Assembly: GCA_008000375.1 (NCBI GenBank)
Contig: SMOI01000058.1
Location: 79,426 to 143,425 of the forward strand
Reading direction: 5' to 3'
Origin: Poteriospumella lacustris
Lineage: Eukaryota > Sar > Chrysophyceae > Chromulinales > Dinobryaceae
Length of the DNA stretch: 64,000 nucleotides
Shown: positions 56,659 to 64,000 of the stretch, piece by piece
Layout of the letters: the number at the start of each line of letters is the position of its first letter
How positions within the stretch are numbered: position 1 is the first letter of the stretch
Program-made: the position numbers and the translations under genes
The notes under the pieces: generated by a model
Seen by the model: only the letters and a program-made list of their open reading frames with translations
What the model was told of the DNA's origin: nothing
Database searches by the model: none

Positions 56659-58168
56659 TTACAAAATGTTAGTGTACAGAATCTGCACAATCTCATTATA
56701 TTCGTTGAAAATAAATTCCAATTTTCGGCGATAAGTGGTGGGACCTTCTTCGAGCACAACGGTTTCGATGGCCTTGACTTCACGCAAAGAACGCGAACGG
56801 CGACGAAACATAATCGGCTGATTGGTCTCCTGTTGTTGTTCTTGCCAAGCCGATGCTTGGTCATGACTACTGCTTGGTTCGGATGAGGAGTGTGTGTGAT
56901 GGCTATCGATTGGTACAGCACTCTCAGCAACTTCATTAACCAGTCGTTGCGCATCCATAGCGTTGGCGAAAAAATCAATTTGATGATGCTGCGAACTAGC
57001 AGCCATGATGGTCCCCATATGCGTTTTGATTTGGCGATACAGAGTATTGATAGGATGATCAAATACACGTGTGCCCATGAAACGATAAGTGCAAGAAGCA
57101 GTGTCCCCAATGAGACTGATGGCGGAGGGTGTCCACACACCGTCAGGATACGCTTCGATGTACAAAGAAATGAGCATCATGATATCCGATCGGCCAATGA
57201 TAGGATCCAATACATCGGGCGTGGATAGAACACACACCTCATCGCAATGACGGATAATTTGCACCAACCCCGAAATATCACAACGGTTGAGGCGTTGGAA
57301 GAACCGGCTGACAAGTTGTTTGCGCTCTTCCTCCTTTGATAGGCCGCCGTTAGCAATCGCCACATTGTTTGTACCATTTGGAATGATTCCCACCGCTTGT
57401 TGGAGAATGCTGGGGTTCACTGTTTGGCCATCGCCACTGAATAGCCGAGCATTGGCATCGAGGCCAACGATGGTACCAGCGGCGACGGAAGATGCAATAA
57501 CACGACCCAACGAACCGCCACGCATGGCTTTGATACCATCAGCATCTTCATCATCATAACTTGACGTGCCAAAGGCTTCTTCACGCTTCATTTTCCTGTT
57601 TACGGGTGTGGCCTCTCTAAAAGTAAACGGTGCAGAAGAACGTGATCATATGCTCAACAGTATACACGCGTGATCAAAGAAGAAGCACTTACATTGTTCC
57701 TATGGAACTAAAGCTGTAGGAAGGTGAACCCTCAAAGAGCTCTCGGGCGGCCGGGGTTTTCAAAAACTCTTCGAACTCCACAGACTTCTTGCTGTTGCCG
57801 GCGCTACCAGGGTAATGAACTTCACCCGTATCTTGCGGCGCATACGAAGGATACGACGTGGGAAAAGATGGAACGGAAGGGGGATATACTTGACTTCGAT
57901 CAAGGTATGATGATATGTTGGTCGTCGCGAATGAAGAAAGGGGAGCAACGGCGATGGACTCTTGACTCTTAGCCGAGCTGGAATGGACAGTCTTCTGCGA
58001 CAGAGAAAAATTGCTAGAAATGGGGTTTATCCTGATACAATCTTCTTCCTCTTGTTCAGGCAATGTGACACCGTCGAACAAGATTCCATCGAGAGCTTCC
58101 CACTCAATATCCAATGCCGGATCCAAATCAAATTCACTCACACGTTTCGATGTATTTCCACTGGACAT
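56659..58168 (-). CDS. Unknown protein, possibly with an NTF2-like domain, 477 aa
   Basis: Exons 58168-57693 and 57616-56659 (1434 nt). The splice (ACAAT|GTAAGT to TTTTAG|AGAGGCC) joins the two frames without a stop. Residues 1-158 are Ser/Pro-rich and acidic, with WEALDGILFDG near the start. After a Gly/Ala/Asn-rich part comes a folded-looking domain (FFQRLNRCDISGLVQIIRH, SLIGDTASCTYRFMGTRVF) that ends KLEFIFNEYNEIVQIL. A helix near its start and the final beta-strand pattern resemble NTF2/SnoaL-like folds. That is a weak structural inference. Without the first exon the second has its own ATG at 57591, an alternative start. Confidence 0.7.
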
Positions 58169-58586
58169 CCCTGCTACACTTGCAATGAATCAACACTGCC
58201 AATAAAAATACCGCAAAATGACTTTTTAAAAAAATATCTGCGAAACAGACGTCTCTGACAGAATTAGGAATGCGAACAATTGTGGAAGCGCAGGCGAGGC
58301 GGCCCATTCCTCGAACAGAACTTTGAAAGCCCAGCACCAGAATCGACGCCAAAATCGTGAGCAACACCCCCTCGGCAAATTGTAGTGCTCGCCTAGGTGC
58401 CCCAGAACCACACAAACACCTATTTCCGTCCAGCCGTATGGCCGTAGGTCGCATACTTATGCAATTGGAAGCGCTGTATTCTTATTTTTACAACCATTAC
58501 AAGGCAATATGCTGTGACATACAATACATATGGCAACGACTTCATTATCTTATTGGAACGACTTGTTGTGTCACTCAGTGACGCTC
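58169..58586. other. Intergenic between two minus-strand genes
   Basis: 418 bases: promoter of the 477-aa gene and 3' UTR of the M3 peptidase. No coding frame or repeat is supported. Confidence 0.6.
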
Positions 58587-60790
58587 TCACTCACGCACGA
58601 GTCCCTTCTTCTTCAACATCGGTTCAATGATGGGATCACGTCCACGGAACGAACGGAACAACTGTGCGGGATCTTGCGAATTTCCTGCCGAATAAATAAA
58701 TTGCAGAACCTTGCGGGCGACGTCTGGCTGGAACGGTCCGCCATTCTCCAAGAAGGCGTCGAAGGCATCCGCATCGAGCACTTCCGCCCACAGGTAGACG
58801 TAGTACGCGGCGGCATAGCTACTACCCGAGAAGAGATCTACGCCAAGTAAATACACCACAACGAATGCATCACGACGAGCCCACAACAGCATCATAATGA
58901 CGGTGAAAACTTACGCTGGAAGTGAGGAAGGCGATGGCGCATGACAATGCCCTGGGGCATGCCCAACCGAGCCAGCTCCTCTTGCTCAAACGCCTTCAAA
59001 TCCACCGCCGTCAGCTCCTCGCCATTCAATTGATGCACTGCCGCATCCACCAAGGCCGAGGCGGTGTATTCCACGGTCTGGAATCCTTGATTGAAGTGTC
59101 GTGCCGCCATCAAACGTTGCAACAATTCGTCGGGGATAGGCTCCTGGGTCTGATAGTGACGCGCATGTTGCTTCAACACTTCTCGTTCTGACAACCAATG
59201 CTCATACAATTGCGAGGGCAATTCGACGAAATCTCGTAAGACGGAGGTGCCGGCCAAACGACGATAGGTGACGTTGGACAACATGCCGTGCAATCCGTGA
59301 CCAAACTCATGGAAGAGGGTGACCGCATCGTCGAACGACAACAACGACACACCATCTCCCGAGGGCTTGTTGAAGTTGTTGTTGTTGATCACGATCGGAA
59401 GCACGCGGTGCCCATGTTCATCCCGATATTGGCAACGGAACTCCGACATCCAGGCACCGGAACGCTTGTGCTGACGCGCATAATTGTCGTGCAAGAAGAC
59501 TGCGACCACTTGATCGGCACCGCCATTCTCTTGTTCTTGCAACACTTCATAGACTTGCACATCGGGGTGATACGCTTTCCACTCGGGTTTCAAGACAAAC
59601 TTCAACTTGAACAACTTATATGCACAATCGAAGATGGCGTGCACCATGTTGGGCAAGGGGAAATAGGGCTTCACTTCAGCGTTGTCCAAGTTGTAGTTCT
59701 TGTGACGCACTTTCTCGGCATAGAAACGCCAATCCCACGGTTCAATCGCAGCAATCTCCTGTGAAGGACTGGCGGATTCCTTAATGAATCGTTCCAATTC
59801 TTCACGTTCCGATTGCACGGAGACCTTGGCCTTGTTCCACACCTCTTCCAACAGAGTCTTCACTCGGACCGGGCTGCCCGCCATCGTATCGGCAGTGGCA
59901 TATTGCGCATAATTCGAATACTCGTGCATTTTCGCTTGTTCCGCACGAAGATCCAAAATACGTTTGGCAATCGGCAGATTGAAGCGTTCTTCCACCAATT
60001 CACCACGGCTCGTCCACATACGCCAGGCCTTCTCCCGCAACTCGCGGCGTTCGGAGAACACCAAGAATGGTTCCACCAACGACCGAGACAACGTAATGAT
60101 GGCCACTTCCGTTGCAGTAGAACCATCCGCTTGAACCTTAGCAGTAACGCCACGTTCTTCTGCTGCTTGTTTAGCAGCTGTCACCAAATCGGCAGGCAAA
60201 CCAGCGAAATCTGCCGCTGACGTCAGTTCCAAGTAAATCTCTGCTTCATCAGCCATCACATTCTGCGTGAACTTGGTTTCCAAGCCCGCCAATTCTTCCA
60301 CAATATGAGCATAACGCGCTTGTGCTTCTTCCGAAAACTTAGCACCGGCGCGAACGAAATCCAAATGGAAACGCTCAACCAGACGAACTTGCTCTCCGTT
60401 GAGGCCCGATGACGCTCTGGCTTGGTACACAGTGTCAACCTTGGGGAACAGACCAGGGAAAGTGGCAATCTTATTGTAATGACTTGCAAGAGGACCAGCC
60501 ATTTTCAATTCCACAGCTTGAAGTTCTGGAACGCCGTTAGATGAGCACAAGTTGCTGAAGGTGTCCTGCACGCGGTTGAACAGTGTCCCCGAGCGATCCA
60601 ACGCCAGAATTGTGTTGTCAAAGGTAGGAGCCTCCGAATTGTTGACAATGGCAGCAATTTCTTTCAAATGTGCTTCCATTGAAACATTCAGTGCTTCTTC
60701 GAAAAGATCGGGTGTGATCTTTTCGAACGGCGGCAAGCCATGGTTGTCGTTGGACCACTCCTGCAAGAGAACATTCGTGAAAGATGACAT
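58587..60790 (-). CDS. M3 family oligopeptidase (oligopeptidase A-like), 708 aa from first ATG
   Basis: Exons 60790-58915 and 58837-58587 (2127 nt). A zinc metallopeptidase that cuts short peptides, such as cleaved targeting peptides. The zinc site HEFGHGLHGML is clear, as are MSEFRCQYRDEHGHRVLP, YRRLAGTSVLRDFVELPSQL and GIVMRHRLPHFQ. The second exon supplies HLFSGSSYAAAYYVYLWAE and the C-terminus. The chosen ATG gives MSSFTNVLLQEW, a start that aligns with cytosolic members. However, the frame stays open for another 47 codons upstream and encodes a signal-peptide-like stretch, recorded separately. Confidence 0.9.
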
Positions 60791-60931
60791 TTTCAAAGTT
60801 GGATAAGTTCGAAAGGACGAATTCGCGATAAAGCGTGCTAGAGGACGTCTCGAAAATGCGTGAGCAGTTGCAAGAAACGTTGCCAAAACTATGAACCACA
60901 GCGACGACACCGTTGCGAACGATGTTGACAC
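60791..60931 (-). other. ATG-less in-frame leader of the M3 peptidase
   Basis: 47 codons in frame with the peptidase read STSFATVSSLWFIVLATFLA then TAHAFSRRPLARF and more basic/hydroxylated residues. This is a hydrophobic core with an AHA-F-type cleavage site followed by a transit-like region, the bipartite pattern of proteins sent to complex plastids or the secretory route. The first codon is GTG, and the bases before it are CTAATCAG, a possible splice acceptor. An upstream exon ending in A would create ATG. No matching donor was found with confidence. Confidence 0.45.
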
Positions 60932-61354
60932 TGATTAGGAAAATAAACTTTGACGAACGAAGAAAAACCTGACCAAAGGGAAACTTTCTTTGTTCAGTTT
61001 TAAATGCGTTTAAATATGATATCGTGCTCATGATTCCTACGTATCTTTCGTTCATCTAGAAGAAGATGGTTCGATCGATAGTCGACACCTTGGACCTGCT
61101 GACCTGCTTTGGTGCTGCCTGCTCCAAATCGAGCGCAAAAGTTGTAACGGCTTCTTCTCGCCAAAACCCGCTCTGTCCTCTCGCTCAACACTGCTTTGCG
61201 TCCTTTGCCAATAGTCGATCTTGGCCAAACTCCCTCGCACAGTCCCAAAGATAGCCCACTCTGCCAAGATCAGCTCTTGCTTTACGTGTCAGGTTAACTG
61301 CTCCGTTCTGCCGATGCATCACATGCTGTTGGTATCGAGTGGGGAGTGACGGCC
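60791..61354. promoter_or_regulatory. Divergent upstream region of the M3 peptidase and the PH-domain gene
   Basis: 564 bases between two start codons. Apart from the 47-codon leader of the peptidase, no coding frame is supported. Confidence 0.5.
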
Positions 61355-63991
61355 ATGTATTCGTCGCCAGATACCAGTGGGCGACTCACACCGCCGCCTC
61401 CGCCATTGAGCGCTGGGCAATCGCCTGCGCCAGGCGGCGAGAACAGTCCGGAGCCCGACGAGGAATATGTGTTGATGAAAGTCATTCCGTCGGATCGGAG
61501 TCCACAAACGATCAATTTGAAAATCACACGCAAAAATATCACGCGCGATGTGACGAAGAGCGTCGCGGCGAAGCTGAAGCTGAGCAAAGACGAAGGCAAA
61601 CTGCACAATTTGGTGATGGTGCTGACGACGACCGATCTGAAGCACTGCATTCGCACGCTGAGTCCAGACGAGTCGATCTTGATGGTGCTGGAGACGATGG
61701 TGCGTAAAATGAGCGAGAAGTATCAGATCGCCGACTCGAGCAAGCTGAAGTCGTCGGTGCGGTGGTTCTACAAGGACATGCGCACGCCGCCGCTGGATCT
61801 GGGCGACTCGGGCGGCACGGTCGGCGAGTACGACTCGGACGACGAAGAGACACTGTCGGAGAGCGACTGTTTCTACTTCTCGAAGGTGGAGAAGAAAGGA
61901 TACATGCTGAAGCGGTCGAACAAGGACATCAATGTGTGGAAGCGGTGGTACTGCGTGCTGACGGACCATTTGTGGTGCATCGACTTCAACCGGGAGCCGT
62001 ACAAGGTGATATGCATCCGCCTACACTCGCTGGTACGGGCCCGCGATGGGTATTCGTTCTCGGATCAGATCCAGAACATCATTGTGAACTCGCTGAAGGG
62101 GTCGCACTACTTCCGCGCGTTCAACATCATGGACCAGCGGTCTTGGATCGAGCATCTGCAGGCGTGGACGACGTATGTGGTGGAGAACGAGTCGATGACG
62201 ATGGCGGAAGTGATCATGAACGACGAGGAAGAGAGCAAGAGCCGGAGGTTCCGGAAGCAGTTGGGTCGGGTGTTGGACTCGGACACGGTGTACGACGCGA
62301 TCTGTGTGGACCGTCGTCGACCAACGATCGCGGCGACGGGGCGGAAGGCGATGGAGCTGGAAGACGAGTTGGCGTCGATATCGGAGTTCTTCGAGGAAGA
62401 GAAGCGCATCGGTGGGCCGAGTGAAGGTGCGGACGGCCGACAGACGGGCAGCCCTCCGAACGGCGACGGCACCGTGTGTATCGACACGGAGTCGTTGGAG
62501 GAGAAGGAGCCGGCGTCGGGCAAGCAGCCGTCGCTGGAGCTTCCGTCGGCAGACGACATCGAGGCCGAGGCTGAGGCGGAGACCGAGACCGAGACGGCGT
62601 CTCCGCGCCGACCGGCGCTGGCGCTGTCGTCGTCTTCGTCGTCGTCGGCGCTGCCGGTGATGACGGCGTCGTCGCCGATCTCGCACAGCTCGTACGCGCG
62701 GCTGTATCCGCTCGACCGGACGTTGACGCAGTCGACGATTCACCGGCTGCATCAGCACGAGTTTCTGCTGTCGTATCTGATGGGGTTCCTGGTGGACGTG
62801 CTGCAGTACAAGGAGCTGTTCCGCCACGACCTGTTCTGCTCGGTGCAGTCGCAGCGCGACGCGGCGTTCAGCATCTTCACGAAGTACTTCCACAAACAAG
62901 CGCGTCGCGCCGGCATCCCGCTGCACCACGACAAGCTGCGGGAGATCGCGGACGAGCAGGCGGAGATGGCGTCGACGCGGCTGAAGGAGACCATGTCGAA
63001 CCAGTTCTCGTACACGCGACCGCGCGACACGTACATCGCGTCTCCGGGCAGTCTGATGGGCGGCAGTCTCGCGGCACCGTCGGCGTCGGAGCAGGTGTCG
63101 ACAGCGGCGTCATCGTCGTCATCGGCGGCGTCGACGGCGATGGGCAGCAGTTTCAACTCGGCGGCGATGCGGTCTCCGTCGTCGAATGTGCAGCGCCAAC
63201 GCGACCAGTCGCTGCTGATCCAGCGGTTACGGTCGCAGTCATCGTCGTCGGCAGCGGCGTCTGTGGCGCCGACGTCGGCCGTGGCGGCAGTGGACGGGAG
63301 CGCGTCGGGGCTGGTGACGCCGATGAAGGCGCACAGCAGTTCGTTCTACCGCACACACGACGAGGTGACGGAGGACAACTGGCAGCTGCCGTCGCAGCGG
63401 TTCGAGAAGATAATCCAGGCGCTGTTCGGCGACTTGATTCGCGTGCAGATCGAGAGCGAAGAGGAGTCGTCGGACAACCTGGACGCGCTGAGTCCCACGC
63501 GCACGTCGACGTATCTGTCGGCGCACGACATCAAGTCGCTGGCGTCGTCGCGCAAGGCGAGTCTGCACGGGGCGGCGAGTGGCGCGAACAGTCCGAACCC
63601 GACGGGGCGGACGTCGCCGTTGCGCGGCAACTCGATGCGCAACCCGCAGGCGCCCGCGAGCACGCCGACGACGTCGGGGCTGAGCAGCTTCTTCGGCCTG
63701 TTCGGCGGAGGCGGCGGGTCGACGTCGGCGCCGGCCCCGAGCGGCAGCTCGAGTGCGTCCGGGCGAGCGGCGGTGGGCAGCGGACCGACCGGCGGCGGCG
63801 GTTTGTTTCTGTCGCGTCGGTTCGGCAACCGCGGCGCCACGGGCGGCACCGGCAAGAGTGAGACGGCGAACGCCGCCATTCTGCAGGCGCTGGAGGAGGA
63901 CGAGCGCAACATGGTGATGAGTCAGATCATCGCCACGGCGGAGGTGTTCGACGAGGCGGTCGAAGACATCATCGCGTTGCTGCACCGGTGA
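61355..63991 (+). CDS. PH-domain protein with RA/ubiquitin-like N-terminus, 878 aa
   Basis: A single exon of 2637 nt from ATG 61355 (context GCCATGT); the in-frame codons before it start with GTG. After a Pro-rich start, residues 40-150 (TINLKITRKNITRDVTKSVA, SILMVLETMVRKM) resemble a ubiquitin-like or Ras-association fold. A PH domain spans about residues 178-278: KKGYMLKRSNKDINVWKRWY and SHYFRAFNIMDQRSWIEHLQ, including the invariant Trp. A helical region around residues 450-560 (LHQHEFLLSYLMGFLVDVLQ) and Ser/Ala/Gly-rich tracts follow. The last residues AVEDIIALLHR end at TGA 63989-63991. The stop overlaps a CCG|GTGAGG donor-like sequence, so another exon may lie beyond the window. It is probably a membrane-associated signalling adaptor. 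Confidence 0.8.
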   Translation: MYSSPDTSGRLTPPPPPLSAGQSPAPGGENSPEPDEEYVLMKVIPSDRSPQTINLKITRKNITRDVTKSVAAKLKLSKDEGKLHNLVMVLTTTDLKHCIRTLSPDESILMVLETMVRKMSEKYQIADSSKLKSSVRWFYKDMRTPPLDLGDSGGTVGEYDSDDEETLSESDCFYFSKVEKKGYMLKRSNKDINVWKRWYCVLTDHLWCIDFNREPYKVICIRLHSLVRARDGYSFSDQIQNIIVNSLKGSHYFRAFNIMDQRSWIEHLQAWTTYVVENESMTMAEVIMNDEEESKSRRFRKQLGRVLDSDTVYDAICVDRRRPTIAATGRKAMELEDELASISEFFEEEKRIGGPSEGADGRQTGSPPNGDGTVCIDTESLEEKEPASGKQPSLELPSADDIEAEAEAETETETASPRRPALALSSSSSSSALPVMTASSPISHSSYARLYPLDRTLTQSTIHRLHQHEFLLSYLMGFLVDVLQYKELFRHDLFCSVQSQRDAAFSIFTKYFHKQARRAGIPLHHDKLREIADEQAEMASTRLKETMSNQFSYTRPRDTYIASPGSLMGGSLAAPSASEQVSTAASSSSSAASTAMGSSFNSAAMRSPSSNVQRQRDQSLLIQRLRSQSSSSAAASVAPTSAVAAVDGSASGLVTPMKAHSSSFYRTHDEVTEDNWQLPSQRFEKIIQALFGDLIRVQIESEEESSDNLDALSPTRTSTYLSAHDIKSLASSRKASLHGAASGANSPNPTGRTSPLRGNSMRNPQAPASTPTTSGLSSFFGLFGGGGGSTSAPAPSGSSSASGRAAVGSGPTGGGGLFLSRRFGNRGATGGTGKSETANAAILQALEEDERNMVMSQIIATAEVFDEAVEDIIALLHR

Positions 63992-64000
63992 GGCCGTTGG

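Overview
This is a nuclear eukaryotic window. It has about 21 protein genes on both strands, short introns of roughly 60-105 bases with clean GTRAGT-like donors and YAG acceptors, and intergenic gaps of 0.1-1.3 kb. No bacterial operons, rRNA, tRNA or CRISPR were seen. The gene content is compatible with a flagellated stramenopile, probably oomycete-like: full-length PDR-type ABCG transporters, a TTLL1 tubulin polyglutamylase, a NEK-like kinase, RPAP1, a GUF1 translation factor, a mitochondrial ferredoxin and an M3 oligopeptidase. That placement is inference from gene content and compact intron style, not from a marker gene. All gene models were assembled by hand from open frames plus splice signals. 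Exon sums are multiples of three in every model given.

Region 1 (1-20.2 kb) is a transporter cluster. Three full-length PDR transporters (PDR-A 702-5368 minus, PDR-B 6682-11372 minus, PDR-C 15456-20232 plus) surround a Golgi-type sulfotransferase (11864-13741 plus) and an STK16-like kinase (13832-14917 minus). PDR-B and PDR-C have identical exon lengths except one and lie as an inverted pair. PDR-A has a different intron pattern but shares near-identical DNA with them in the second ATPase domain.

Region 2 (21-27 kb) holds TTLL1 (minus), a NEK-like kinase with an N-terminal coiled coil (plus) and mitochondrial ferredoxin (minus). The first two suggest a cilium/microtubule function.

Region 3 (27.3-43.3 kb) has a 2722-residue single-exon TPR protein (plus) converging on RPAP1 (minus). 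Both have extremely GC-rich, low-complexity 3' halves, so the GC peak straddles the point where they meet. A four-TM orphan protein and an APP1-like phosphatase follow as a divergent pair.

Region 4 (43.8-51 kb) has a 1432-residue coiled-coil protein and the mitochondrial elongation factor GUF1.

Region 5 (51.2-58.2 kb) is the most dynamic part. A ubiquitin-like-domain gene (51216-53483) and a small membrane-protein gene (55674-55976) are the surviving members of a duplicated two-gene segment. The copy beside the first has lost the small gene except for its 5' end, and the copy beside the second has kept only a broken UBL gene. An unknown gene lies between the copies. A further inverted fragment of the next gene's 3' end lies at about 56.4 kb.

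Region 6 (58.6-64 kb) has an M3 oligopeptidase whose reading frame extends upstream into a signal-peptide-like stretch without ATG, divergent from a PH-domain protein.

The most interesting items are: the reciprocally decayed duplication; the composite degenerate ATP site of the PDR trio and its patchwork of shared DNA; the giant protein with a STAND-like N-terminus that lacks a P-loop; and the ATG-less leader of the M3 peptidase.
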